Shown here: positions 9,269-18,411 of the stretch, piece after piece | Position numbering within the stretch: the stretch's first letter is position 1 | Layout: the number at the start of each line of letters is the position of its first letter | Source of the DNA: an uncultured Bacteroidia bacterium | GTDB taxonomy: Bacteria > Bacteroidota > Bacteroidia > Bacteroidales > Prolixibacteraceae | Direction of reading: 5' to 3' | Length of the DNA stretch: 64,000 bases | Assembly (NCBI GenBank): GCA_903897145.1 | Contig: CAIUAN010000058.1 | Location: 1-64,000, forward strand | The notes under the pieces: model-generated | Seen by the model: only the letters and a program-made list of their open reading frames with translations | What the model was told of the DNA's origin: nothing | Database searches by the model: none | Made by a program: the position numbers and the translations under genes

Positions 9269-11590
9269 TTGTCGAATTATTTAGAAGGATTAAATAGTGC
9301 CCAACGTGAGGCCGTGATTAATACAGAAGGTGCCTCGCTCGTAATTGCAGGTGCTGGTTCAGGAAAGACACGTGTCTTAACCTACCGAATCGCTCATCTA
9401 TTACAAAAAGGAGTGCCTCCTTCTTCGATCTTAGCTTTGACCTTTACCAATAAGGCAGCTAGGGAGATGAAGGCTCGAATTGAAAATGAAGTTGGAAGTA
9501 GTGTCTCCCGCTATTTATGGATGGGGACCTTTCACTCCATATTTTCAAGAATTCTTCGAGAACAAGCAGCTGTCATTGGCTTTCCGAATACATTTACCAT
9601 TTACGATACGCAAGATTCAAAAAGCCTTCTGAAATCTATTATTAAAGGTCTAAACTTAGAAGATAATATCTATAAGGCAGGGGTGGTTTTGGGGAAGATC
9701 TCGGCTGCTAAGAATAATTTGATCACAGCAGTAGCTTATCATCAGAATGCTTTGCAACGTGAAGCTGATCAGGCTGCACGGATGCCTAAGACTGCAGAGA
9801 TCTACTTGGAATATACCAAGCGTTGCAAGAACGCTGGCGCAATGGATTTTGATGATTTATTGCTAATGACGAATGTCTTATTTAAAAATCATCCTGAAGT
9901 ATTGGCCAAATACCAGAACTTGTTTCGATATATCTTAGTAGATGAGTATCAGGATACGAATTTCTCGCAGTATTTGATTGTTAAAAGGTTAGCCGAGGCA
10001 CACCAAAATATCTGCGTTGTTGGCGACGATGCGCAGAGTATCTATTCATTCCGAGGAGCGAGAATCGAAAATATACTCAATTTTAAAAACGATTATCCTG
10101 GGTATGGGACGTATAAATTAGAACAGAATTATAGATCCACTCAAGTTATTGTTGATGCAGCAAACAGTTTAATAGCTAAGAATAAACACCAGCTTCAAAA
10201 AACCGTGTTCAGTGAAAATGCCTTGGGTGATAAGATCAAAGTCTTAGCTGCCATGAATGAGCATGAAGAAGGTTATCTAGTTGTTAATGAATTGTTTGAT
10301 CAGCGAATGAAAGCTCAGGAAAATTATGCCGATTTTGCAATTTTATATCGAACAAATGCACAATCACGCGTTTTTGAAGAGATCCTACGTAAACGAAATA
10401 TTCCCTATAAGATTTATGGTGGATTATCATTTTACCAACGTAAAGAGATCAAAGATATCTTGTCCTATTTTAGGCTTATCATAAATCCTCGAGATGATGA
10501 ATCTTTTAAGCGGATCATAAATTATCCAACAAGAGGTATTGGTGGGACGACATTAAATAGATTAGAAGATGCGGCAGCCTCCTTGGGAGTGAGCATCTTC
10601 GAGGTAGCTTCGAGTTCGGAAAAGATGATGGTGGCGGGCTTAAATAGTGGCGCGATAAAAAAGATTGCTATGTTCACTCAGATGATTAGTCATTTTTCAA
10701 ACGCTTTCTTGACTTTGGAAGCCTACGAAATGGCTAATCGAATTGCATCTGAAACTGGTATCTTGACTGAATTGTATCAAGATAAATCACCAGAAAATAT
10801 TAGTCGCTATGAGAATACACAAGAGTTGCTTAACGCGATTCAAGATTTCTCATTAACAGCGACCGAAGAGGGAACACCAAATACGCTTAACGTTTTTATG
10901 GAAGACGTGGCACTCTTAACAGATCAGGATAACGATAAGGATACGAATTCAGATAAACTGACTATGATGACTGTTCATTCATCGAAAGGTCTTGAATTCA
11001 AAAACGTGTTTATCGTGGGTTTAGAAGAAAATCTTTTTCCATCTGGTTTTTCTGGTACTTTAACCTTGTCGGAGCTTGAGGAAGAGCGAAGATTATTTTA
11101 TGTCGCATTAACAAGATCAGAGAATAAAGCGTGGTTATCTTTCGCTCAACAACGGTTTCGTTGGGGGAAAACGGAGTTTTGTAATCCAAGTCGATTTATT
11201 GGCGAAATTGATCATCAATATCTTGATATTCAAAATAGCAGAATGTTTCCTCAGTTTCGAAATAAAGAGTTGCAAGATGATCGGTCTAATAGTAGGTTTC
11301 AACGTGAGCCAGACACGTTTCAATCACCGCGTCGTCCAGAGCCACTCAATAACCGTATTGTAACCAATCAAGGCACCTCGTCATTAGGTTCTTCCTTGTT
11401 TAAAGGTGATGATCCTGAGTTGATTCGTGTCGGAATGATGGTGGAACATGAGCGTTTTGGAGTAGGTAAGGTGCTTAACCTCGAGGGGAGAATGCCTGAT
11501 TTAAAAGCAAAAGTTTTTTTTCCAAATGCAGGAGAGAAAAATCTTCTTTTAAAATTTGCTAAACTTAAAATCACTGATCAATCGGCATAA
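9269..11590 (+). CDS. UvrD/PcrA-type ATP-dependent DNA helicase, TTG start
   Basis: This is a superfamily 1A 3'-5' helicase of the PcrA/UvrD/Rep group, acting in DNA repair and replication-fork maintenance. The 773-residue length is typical. Motifs seen: Q-motif LNSAQREAV, Walker A AGAGSGKT (residues 27-34), DEYQDTN (Asp225, Glu226), GDDAQSIYSFRGA, LEQNYRST, TVHSSKGLEF and EEERRLFYVALTRS. The carboxy-terminal GxxVxHxxFGxG-type segment is also present. The frame has a stop at 9251-9253 and no ATG or GTG before the conserved amino terminus, so TTG at 9269 is the probable start. The start is unusual and implies modest translation. PcrA and UvrD cannot be separated by eye. Confidence 0.93.
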   Translation: MSNYLEGLNSAQREAVINTEGASLVIAGAGSGKTRVLTYRIAHLLQKGVPPSSILALTFTNKAAREMKARIENEVGSSVSRYLWMGTFHSIFSRILREQAAVIGFPNTFTIYDTQDSKSLLKSIIKGLNLEDNIYKAGVVLGKISAAKNNLITAVAYHQNALQREADQAARMPKTAEIYLEYTKRCKNAGAMDFDDLLLMTNVLFKNHPEVLAKYQNLFRYILVDEYQDTNFSQYLIVKRLAEAHQNICVVGDDAQSIYSFRGARIENILNFKNDYPGYGTYKLEQNYRSTQVIVDAANSLIAKNKHQLQKTVFSENALGDKIKVLAAMNEHEEGYLVVNELFDQRMKAQENYADFAILYRTNAQSRVFEEILRKRNIPYKIYGGLSFYQRKEIKDILSYFRLIINPRDDESFKRIINYPTRGIGGTTLNRLEDAAASLGVSIFEVASSSEKMMVAGLNSGAIKKIAMFTQMISHFSNAFLTLEAYEMANRIASETGILTELYQDKSPENISRYENTQELLNAIQDFSLTATEEGTPNTLNVFMEDVALLTDQDNDKDTNSDKLTMMTVHSSKGLEFKNVFIVGLEENLFPSGFSGTLTLSELEEERRLFYVALTRSENKAWLSFAQQRFRWGKTEFCNPSRFIGEIDHQYLDIQNSRMFPQFRNKELQDDRSNSRFQREPDTFQSPRRPEPLNNRIVTNQGTSSLGSSLFKGDDPELIRVGMMVEHERFGVGKVLNLEGRMPDLKAKVFFPNAGEKNLLLKFAKLKITDQSA

Positions 11591-11602
11591 TACCAACTTC
11601 GA

Positions 11603-11634
11603 TTTGATTAAACCATTAAAAACCATTAGCTTTG
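11603..11634 (+). promoter_or_regulatory. candidate promoter for DUF4290-murA-TlpA run
   Basis: TTTG at 11603-11606 and TAGCTTTG at 11627-11634 are separated by 20 bases, matching the Bacteroidota -33/-7 consensus exactly. It would give a leader of roughly 58 bases to the ATG at 11699. Confidence 0.6.
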
Positions 11635-11698
11635 TAGATCAAAACAAGTGCTTTCTTATAGACTTGTTCCCAGTTATAGTGATAATAAATAATAGACA

Positions 11699-12322
11699 AT
11701 GATAGCACGCGATTACAACACCCAACGAAAAAAAATGAAACTGCCTGAATATGGAAGAAGTATCCATAAGATGGTTGACCATATCATGCAGATTGAAAAC
11801 AGAGAAGAGCGAATTTTAGCAGTCAAGGGTGTGATCGACGTTATGGGCATGATGTATCCCTATTTGCGTGATATAAATGAGTTTAAACACAAGCTTTGGG
11901 ACCATATTGCTATCATGTCTGATTTTAAACTTGATATTGATTACCCGTATGACCCACCAAAACCGGAGACTTTTATTGAGAAACCAAAATTGGTTCCATA
12001 CGGTCAAAAAGAGATTAAATTTCGTCATTATGGAAAAATAATGGAGAACTATATCGCTGCAACGGCCCAATTAGATGATGAAAACCCTGCTAAAGCTGTC
12101 AATATCGAGCTTTTGGCCAATCAGATGAAAAAAACCTATTTGGTTTGGAATAAAGATGCTGTTGAAGATTCAAAAATTTTAAATGACTTAACTTATCTAT
12201 CACATGGCTCGCTCAAGCCAAATCCTGATCTTCGTCTTCAGGAAGTGAATGAAATATTCAAGCAACAAGTTAAAAAGGGTCGGATTACTCCAACTACTAA
12301 TCAATCGCGTAAACATAAATAG
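11699..12322 (+). CDS. DUF4290 protein, conserved upstream of murA
   Basis: This is a 207-residue, probably cytoplasmic protein. The amino half is helical and contains the recognisable start YNTQRKKMKLPEYGR, then HKMVDHIMQIENREERI. The later part contains a Pro-rich FIEKPKLVPYG-like segment and ends in a basic tail. I recognise it as DUF4290, a family restricted to Bacteroidota and often found directly before murA, as here (43 bp gap). There is no signal peptide or membrane segment and no catalytic motif. The linkage suggests a role connected to murein precursor synthesis, but that is guilt by association only. Confidence 0.85.
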   Translation: MIARDYNTQRKKMKLPEYGRSIHKMVDHIMQIENREERILAVKGVIDVMGMMYPYLRDINEFKHKLWDHIAIMSDFKLDIDYPYDPPKPETFIEKPKLVPYGQKEIKFRHYGKIMENYIAATAQLDDENPAKAVNIELLANQMKKTYLVWNKDAVEDSKILNDLTYLSHGSLKPNPDLRLQEVNEIFKQQVKKGRITPTTNQSRKHK

Positions 12323-12365
12323 TCCGTTATAAACATATTTAATTATCTCTTCTCTTTCCTAAGGC

Positions 12366-13670
12366 ATGGCAAGGTTTATTTTAGAAGGTGGTAGTCCACT
12401 ATGCGGTGAGTTAACCCCACAAGGGGCTAAAAATGAGGCGTTGCAAGTAATCTGTGCAGTGCTGCTTACGTCAAAAAAAATCACAATTTCAAATGTTCCG
12501 GAGATAAGCGATGTTCTTAAATTGATCGAGATCCTTCGTTTTTTAGGGACTACAATTGAACGTCTAGAAAAAGGCGTTTATACATTTGAGGCTGATAAAA
12601 TTAATTTAGACCTCCTTCAATCTGCTGAATATTTTACTCAAGCAGCTAGCCTGCGAGGTTCTTTGATGATTGTGGGTCCAATGTTAGCCCGTTTTGGCGT
12701 CGGCATAATACCACAGCCCGGTGGTGATAAAATTGGTAGAAGACGATTAGATACCCATTTCCGTGGTTTTGAATCGCTTGGTGCTAAGTTTACTTTTAAT
12801 TCGCAAGATTCTTCCTATCATGTTGAGGCAAAGAGTCTAAAGGGCTGCTATATGCTTCTTGATGAGGCCTCAGTTACTGGAACAGCAAACCTGCTGATGG
12901 CTGCAACCCTGGCAAGTGGAACAACTACAATTTATAATGCTGCTTGCGAACCCTATCTTCAGCAGCTTTGCAAAATGTTAAATGCGATGGGAGCCAAGAT
13001 TCAAGGTATTGGTTCTAATTTATTAACCATTACCGGAGTAACTTCACTTGGGGGCTGTGCTCATCGCATGCTTCCTGATATGATTGAAGTGGGCAGTTTT
13101 ATTGGCTTGGCGGCTATGACGGCTTCAGATATCACCATTAAAAATGTTGGTTTTAATGAACTTGGCATTATTCCCGAATCCTTTAGAAGATTTGGAATCC
13201 AGATGAATTTAATAGGTGATGACCTTCATATACCTGCTCAGGATCATTATGAAATAGAATCTTTTATCGACGGATCAATATTAACTGTTGCTGATGCTCC
13301 TTGGCCTGGATTAACTCCCGACTTATTAAGCATCTTTTTGGTTATCGCAACACAGGCACGAGGAAGTGTCCTTATTCATCAAAAGATGTTTGAGAGTCGA
13401 TTGTTTTTTGTGGATCGTTTGATCGATATGGGTGCTAAGATTATTTTATGCGACCCTCACCGTGCAACCGTTATCGGACTAGATAAAACTCAAGCACTTC
13501 GTGGTATCCGTATGAGCTCTCCTGATATTAGAGCTGGTGTGGCTTTGCTTATTGCAGCTCTTTCTGCAACTGGAAAGTCGACTATCGATTACATCGAGCA
13601 GATTGATCGTGGTTATGAAAATATAGACCTTCGTCTGAATGCGATTGGAGCTAAGATAAAAAGAGAATAA
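12366..13670 (+). CDS. murA: UDP-N-acetylglucosamine 1-carboxyvinyltransferase with Asp in place of the active-site Cys
   Basis: MurA transfers the enolpyruvyl group of PEP to UDP-GlcNAc, the first committed step of peptidoglycan synthesis. The 434 residues cover both EPSP-synthase-like inside-out domains. The catalytic Lys is in GAKNEA (Lys22). In the active-site loop (PQPGGDKIGRRRLDTH) the residue aligned with E. coli Cys115 is Asp121. Known Cys-to-Asp MurA enzymes, as in Mycobacterium and Chlamydia, stay active but are not alkylated by fosfomycin, so intrinsic resistance is expected. Other family marks are SVTGTANLLMAA and the late WPGLTPDLLS region. It sits between DUF4290 and a TlpA-like gene, with 24 bp to the latter, probably as one transcript. 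Confidence 0.96.
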   Translation: MARFILEGGSPLCGELTPQGAKNEALQVICAVLLTSKKITISNVPEISDVLKLIEILRFLGTTIERLEKGVYTFEADKINLDLLQSAEYFTQAASLRGSLMIVGPMLARFGVGIIPQPGGDKIGRRRLDTHFRGFESLGAKFTFNSQDSSYHVEAKSLKGCYMLLDEASVTGTANLLMAATLASGTTTIYNAACEPYLQQLCKMLNAMGAKIQGIGSNLLTITGVTSLGGCAHRMLPDMIEVGSFIGLAAMTASDITIKNVGFNELGIIPESFRRFGIQMNLIGDDLHIPAQDHYEIESFIDGSILTVADAPWPGLTPDLLSIFLVIATQARGSVLIHQKMFESRLFFVDRLIDMGAKIILCDPHRATVIGLDKTQALRGIRMSSPDIRAGVALLIAALSATGKSTIDYIEQIDRGYENIDLRLNAIGAKIKRE

Positions 13671-13694
13671 TTAAACTTATTTAAATTATCGAGT

Positions 13695-14216
13695 ATGAAA
13701 AATTTATTTGGTATTGTGGTTTTGTTAGTCTGTTTTTTTTCCTTTAATGGCATCGCTCAATCCAACGTTGTCGGAATACAGATAGGAAATAAGGCTCCTG
13801 AAATTGTTGAGAAATCAATCACTGGCCAGACTCTTAAGCTCTCTTCGCTTAGCGGAAAAATTGTTTTAATCGATTTTTGGGCTTCGTGGTGCAAGCCTTG
13901 TCGAAATGAAAATCCGGCCGTTGTAGCTGCTTATGAAAAATACAAAAATAGTTCATTTAAAGGTGGAAATGGATTTACTGTTTTTAGCGTCTCTTTAGAT
14001 AAAGATGGTTCTGCTTGGAAGGCAGCCGTGAAAGACGATAAGATGAATTGGGTTAACCATGTTTGTTTGTTAAATAGCCAAGCTGGCTATATCCAGAGTT
14101 ATAATATCAGCATGATTCCAACAAATTTTTTAATTGATGGCAATGGGATCATAATTGCCTCCAACCTCCGAGGAGAAGCCCTTGAGGAGAAGTTGAATGC
14201 CTTGAAAAAGAACTAG
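13695..14216 (+). CDS. TlpA-like thiol:disulfide interchange protein
   Basis: This 173-residue periplasmic thioredoxin-fold protein has a signal peptide (hydrophobic stretch ending GIAQ at about residue 22), an AhpC/TSA-TlpA type core with the phrase GKIVLIDFWASWCKPCRNENP, and active-site Cys66-Lys-Pro-Cys69. The cis-Pro region is IPTNFLIDGNG. The family reduces or exchanges disulfides in the periplasm, often for cytochrome c maturation or general thiol homeostasis; the partner here is unknown. It follows murA by 24 bp and ends the operon-like run; nothing gene-like follows for 266 bp. Confidence 0.9.
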   Translation: MKNLFGIVVLLVCFFSFNGIAQSNVVGIQIGNKAPEIVEKSITGQTLKLSSLSGKIVLIDFWASWCKPCRNENPAVVAAYEKYKNSSFKGGNGFTVFSVSLDKDGSAWKAAVKDDKMNWVNHVCLLNSQAGYIQSYNISMIPTNFLIDGNGIIIASNLRGEALEEKLNALKKN

Positions 14217-14482
14217 TTTCTGATTAGTTTAAACCTTGTCTGTTATGGTTGAACGAATAGCTTCTTATCCTGTCTAGCTGTTTTTACAACCCATTTTGTT
14301 TCCCATATGTCCTTATTATAATGAGAAAACTGCTCGTTGGATTCCTTTCAGATCCTTTCTCTTGTATTATTCTCGTTTATTCACACGTCTCTTAATTTAA
14401 TTCAATAGATAATCAAAGTCTAAAAAACAATTGCGATATTTAAATGCTATAATTTATACTTAACCGACCAACCTAATCTAAC
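14217..14482. other. intergenic gap with no gene seen
   Basis: These 266 AT-rich bases between the TlpA-like gene and the GH127 gene contain no convincing open frame, tRNA or strong hairpin. A promoter for the glycosidase presumably lies here, but I see no clear consensus. Confidence 0.6.
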
Positions 14483-16435
14483 ATGAAAAAACAACGTATT
14501 CCTTTTTTAAGCTGTATAGTATCAGCCTTCATACTTTTCTCCTTTCAATCTTTTGGCCAAATTTCATCTGTAAATTTTTCAAACGTATCGATCAAGGACA
14601 ATTTTTGGACTCCTAAGATGAATGCTGTTGCAACTTCTACATTAAATGCCTGTATTAATTATACCGAAGTCAAAAGTGGCAGAATACGTAATTTCGAAAA
14701 CGCTGCAACCAAAAGTGGCAAGCATGAGGGGATGTATTTTGACGATTCTGATGTCTATAAAGCTCTCGAAGCCATCGCTTATTCGTTGAAAAATAATCCT
14801 GATGCAACCATTGAAAAAAAGGCTGATGAATGGATTGATAAAATTGCGGCAGCGCAACAGCCGGATGGATACATCAACACATTTTATACTTTAACTGGAT
14901 TAGAAAATCGATGGTCTGACATGGAAAAACATGAGGATTATTGCGCTGGCCATTTGCTAGAAGCAGGTATTGCCTATTTTAATACCACTGGGAAACGAAA
15001 ATTATTGGATGTGGCAATTCGCATGGTCAATCATATTGATGCTAATTTTAGACTTGCTGGTAAGCATTGGATTTCAGGTCATGAAGAGATTGAGCTGGCT
15101 TTGGTGAAACTTTATCATATGACTAAAGAACAAAAATACCTTGATTTAGCCTCTTGGTATATCGAAGAGCGAGGACATGGATACTATAAAGGTGTTCCCA
15201 GAAATCCCATGTTTGACCAGAATGATATCCCATTTGAAAATCAAAGGAAGGTTGAAGGACATGCTGTGAGAGCAATGTATTTATATACTGGAGCTGCTGA
15301 TGTGGATGCAAGTAAAAAAGAGACCAAATATTCACCGGCCTTACTAAGTGTCTGGGATAATTTGGTTGGAAAAAATATGTATATCACCGGTGCCATCGGT
15401 TCGTCTGGCAGTAACGAAGGGTTCACGAGAGATTATGATCTTCCTAACAAACAGGCCTATTGCGAAACGTGTGCTTCGGTAGGGATGATTCTTTGGAACC
15501 AACGTATGAACTTAATGACTGGAGAAAGCAAGTATATTGATGTTTTAGAGAAATCATTATACAATGGTGCCTTGTCCGGATTATCCTTAAGTGGTGACAA
15601 ATTTTTCTATGGTAATCCATTGACTGTAAAAAGTAATTATGCAAGAAGCGAATGGTTTGGCTGTGCTTGCTGCCCATCAAACATCGCCCGGTTGGTAAGT
15701 TCAATAGGGAATTATATTTATGCAACCTCTCCTGATGCCATCTATGTCAATCTATTTGTGAGCAGTAATACTCAAATTGTGGATGGGAAAAATAAAATCG
15801 CCATCGCTCAGACTGGTAATTACCCATGGGATGGGACAACGTCCATAACCATTTCTCCTGCTTCGAAGATCAAGAAGAAATTACTAATTCGTATTCCTGG
15901 ATGGGCTGTTAATCAGGCAGTACCTGGAGATGCTTATGCTTGGCTATTTCCAGATAAATCGATGGTTTCTATTAAGCTAAATCAGAAAGAAGTTGCCTAT
16001 AAGGTGGATAAAGGCTATGCTGTTATTGAGCGTGAGTGGAAACAAGGGGATCAGGTCACCATTCAATTACCCATGAATATTCAACGTGTTGTTGCGAATA
16101 AGAATATCACTGAAAATTTAGGTCGAGTTGCAATTCAACGGGGTCCATTGGTGTACTGTTTAGAGCATTCGGATAACAATGGGAAAGCGCTGAATATTGT
16201 TCTTCCGGATGATGCAAACCTCTCAGCCTCTTTTGATCCAACTTTGCTTGGAGGAATCATGACAATTCATTCAAAGGCTCGCGCAGTAACTGTGGCATCC
16301 AATGGTTTATCCATAGATACCTCCGTTAAGGAGATTATGGCAATTCCTTATTATTCATGGGCTAATCGTACCTCTGGCGAGATGCAAGTTTGGATCCCTC
16401 GAAAAATTTCCGATTTAGATTTATTGTCAAAATAG
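14483..16435 (+). CDS. GH127-type beta-L-arabinofuranosidase family protein (DUF1680)
   Basis: This secreted 650-residue enzyme has a signal peptide ending FQSFGQ. The order is an (alpha/alpha)6-barrel (about residues 45-430) followed by beta-sandwich domains. The GH127 active-site set is present: CETC with Glu328 and Cys330, and CACCPSN with Cys396/Cys397. In characterised GH127 enzymes the equivalent Glu and three Cys bind zinc and one Cys is the nucleophile. The family releases beta-L-arabinofuranose from plant glycans, though some relatives act on other sugars. The gene is not in a recognisable polysaccharide-utilisation locus: no SusCD pair is nearby. Substrate specificity is therefore open. 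Confidence 0.88.
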   Translation: MKKQRIPFLSCIVSAFILFSFQSFGQISSVNFSNVSIKDNFWTPKMNAVATSTLNACINYTEVKSGRIRNFENAATKSGKHEGMYFDDSDVYKALEAIAYSLKNNPDATIEKKADEWIDKIAAAQQPDGYINTFYTLTGLENRWSDMEKHEDYCAGHLLEAGIAYFNTTGKRKLLDVAIRMVNHIDANFRLAGKHWISGHEEIELALVKLYHMTKEQKYLDLASWYIEERGHGYYKGVPRNPMFDQNDIPFENQRKVEGHAVRAMYLYTGAADVDASKKETKYSPALLSVWDNLVGKNMYITGAIGSSGSNEGFTRDYDLPNKQAYCETCASVGMILWNQRMNLMTGESKYIDVLEKSLYNGALSGLSLSGDKFFYGNPLTVKSNYARSEWFGCACCPSNIARLVSSIGNYIYATSPDAIYVNLFVSSNTQIVDGKNKIAIAQTGNYPWDGTTSITISPASKIKKKLLIRIPGWAVNQAVPGDAYAWLFPDKSMVSIKLNQKEVAYKVDKGYAVIEREWKQGDQVTIQLPMNIQRVVANKNITENLGRVAIQRGPLVYCLEHSDNNGKALNIVLPDDANLSASFDPTLLGGIMTIHSKARAVTVASNGLSIDTSVKEIMAIPYYSWANRTSGEMQVWIPRKISDLDLLSK

Positions 16436-16661
16436 TTCTGAGAATTTTTAAACTCATTTTTAAAAGTGTAAATCTGCCTCTCAAGATTAGGTATTATGTC
16501 ATTTTGTCTATTTTATAACAATTGGCAGTATTTTTGATTGTTTAAGATCAACTATTACAAATGCATAGTTGTTGCAATTTTCGTTAGTTAATGGTTGATT
16601 AGTTAAGGTTTATGGGTTAAGTTCATCGTCAATTCAATTGTAAAAAGATAAAGTATATAGA

Positions 16662-17210
16662 ATGAAAAAAAAAGATCAGAAAAATAAACCTGAAGAGCAG
16701 GAAGTAGAATTAACGCCTGAAATTGAAGAGGTTGTATTGGATGAGAATGCGCTTTTGTTAGCTCGTGTAAATGAGTCGGAGGCGGCAGTAAGGGAGATGA
16801 ATGATAAATTTCTTCGTTTGTCTGCTGAGTTTGATAATTTTCGCAAAAGAACACTTCGTGAACGGATGGAACTGACAAAAACGGCAGCAGAGTCTGTGCT
16901 TTTGAGTATTCTGCCTGTTGTTGATAATTTCGAGCGAGCGTTAGACTCCATTGATAAAGGGATGGATTTTCAAGCTACTAAAGAGGGTATTGTTTTGATA
17001 TATAATAATTTCAATGATTTTATTAAACAGAACGGCATTACAGAGATCGAAGCTTTAGGTCAGGTTTTCGATACCGACTTGCACGAGGCTCTGACAAAAA
17101 TTCCTGCTCCGTCAGAGGAGATGAAGGGTAAGATTGTTGATGTTATTCAAAAAGGGTATTATTTAAATGAGAAAGTTATCCGGTTTGCCAAAGTTGTGGT
17201 GGGCGAATAA
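16662..17210 (+). CDS. grpE: nucleotide exchange factor GrpE
   Basis: This 182-residue cochaperone releases ADP from DnaK. It has an acidic, Lys-rich amino terminus, a long coiled coil (LARVNESEAAVREMNDKFLR), the LSAEFDNFRKRT motif and a small carboxy-terminal beta domain (IVDVIQKGYYLNEKVIRFAKVVV). Length and motif order are standard. dnaJ begins 28 bp downstream, so the pair is very likely co-transcribed. No hrcA or CIRCE operator is seen in the 226 bp upstream, which otherwise hold nothing recognisable. Confidence 0.96.
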   Translation: MKKKDQKNKPEEQEVELTPEIEEVVLDENALLLARVNESEAAVREMNDKFLRLSAEFDNFRKRTLRERMELTKTAAESVLLSILPVVDNFERALDSIDKGMDFQATKEGIVLIYNNFNDFIKQNGITEIEALGQVFDTDLHEALTKIPAPSEEMKGKIVDVIQKGYYLNEKVIRFAKVVVGE

Positions 17211-17238
17211 TTAAGATTAAATCCTCAGAAGAGATAAA

Positions 17239-18378
17239 ATGGCTAAAAGAGATTATTACGATGTGCTTGGCGTAAGCAAGAGTGCAAGTGCAGAAGAGAT
17301 AAAAAAGGCTTTTCGGAAAAAGGCAATTCAGTATCATCCGGATAAAAATCCTGGTGATAAAGCATCAGAAGAGAAGTTTAAAGAGGCTGCAGAAGCTTAT
17401 GAGGTCCTTAGCTCAGCTGAGAAAAAGCAACGCTATGATCAGTTTGGTCATGCTGGTGTAGGCAGTCAAGGTGGCTTTGGGGGTGGCAACTCACGCTCTA
17501 TGGACGATATTTTCTCGATGTTTGGAGATATATTTGGCGGTGGCGGTGGTTTTGGTGGATTTAGCTCCGGCGGACGATCACAAAGGGTAAATAGAGGCTC
17601 AAATCTCCGCGTTAAGGTAACGCTTGATTTAAGCGAGATCGCGCATGGGGCGGAAAAAAAATTAAAAGTTAAAAAATATATTACCTGTACAACATGTCAT
17701 GGTAGCGGCGCTAAAGGTAGTGGTGGCCATTCCACCTGCTCCACCTGCAGAGGGGCTGGTCAGGTTACTCAGATAAGCAATACTTTCTTAGGTCAGATGC
17801 AAACGACTTCCACTTGTCCAACCTGCGGAGGAGATGGAAAAGTAATTACGCAGAAATGTGATTCTTGCTATGGCGAAGGGATTGTTCAAGGCGACGATGT
17901 CATAACTGTAAAAATTCCTGCCGGGGTTGCTGAAGGGATGCAGTTATCTCTTGAAGGAAAGGGAAACGCTGCGCGTCGTGGAGGAATGCCTGGTGACTTA
18001 TTGATTTTAGTTGCTGAAGAAGAACATCCAGAGCTTACGCGCGATGAGAATGACTTAATCTACAACTTATATCTTTCATTTCCTGATATTTCATTAGGTG
18101 TAACAACGGAAATACCTACCATTGATGGTAAAGTGAAGGTTAAAGTCGAATCAGGAACCCAACCGGAAAAAATTCTACGTCTACGCGGGAAAGGTCTTCC
18201 TGATGTGAATGGTTACGGGAAAGGGGATTTGTTAGTTAAAATTCATGCTTGGGTACCGCAGAAATTATCAGCTGAAGAGCGGAAGACATTAGAGAAACTT
18301 CAACAGTCACCTAATTTTATGTCACCTCAAGAACAGGGTGATAAAGGTTTCTTCGATAAGGTTAAAGATATGTTTTAA
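17239..18378 (+). CDS. dnaJ: molecular chaperone DnaJ
   Basis: This is a full-length type I Hsp40 of 379 residues that stimulates DnaK ATPase activity and delivers substrates. It shows a J-domain with HPD at residues 33-35, then a Gly/Phe-rich linker (about 75-120). Four CxxCxGxG zinc-binding repeats follow ([32 protein letters not shown]; about residues 147-215), then the carboxy-terminal substrate-binding domains. All zinc cysteines are present. It is in an operon with grpE and is followed by a strong hairpin shared with the convergent ABC gene. Confidence 0.98.
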   Translation: MAKRDYYDVLGVSKSASAEEIKKAFRKKAIQYHPDKNPGDKASEEKFKEAAEAYEVLSSAEKKQRYDQFGHAGVGSQGGFGGGNSRSMDDIFSMFGDIFGGGGGFGGFSSGGRSQRVNRGSNLRVKVTLDLSEIAHGAEKKLKVKKYITCTTCHGSGAKGSGGHSTCSTCRGAGQVTQISNTFLGQMQTTSTCPTCGGDGKVITQKCDSCYGEGIVQGDDVITVKIPAGVAEGMQLSLEGKGNAARRGGMPGDLLILVAEEEHPELTRDENDLIYNLYLSFPDISLGVTTEIPTIDGKVKVKVESGTQPEKILRLRGKGLPDVNGYGKGDLLVKIHAWVPQKLSAEERKTLEKLQQSPNFMSPQEQGDKGFFDKVKDMF

Positions 18379-18385
18379 TCGTGTT

Positions 18386-18411
18386 TTCGGGACCTTATTT
18401 AAGGTCCCGAA
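18386..18411. terminator. 11-bp perfect hairpin between dnaJ and the ABC operon
   Basis: TTCGGGACCTT (18386-18396) and AAGGTCCCGAA (18401-18411) form an 11-bp stem with a four-base loop. It begins 8 bases after the dnaJ stop and overlaps the last codons and stop of the convergent ABC ATPase gene. Neither side has a good T-run, so it may end transcription weakly or protect 3' ends. Confidence 0.6.
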
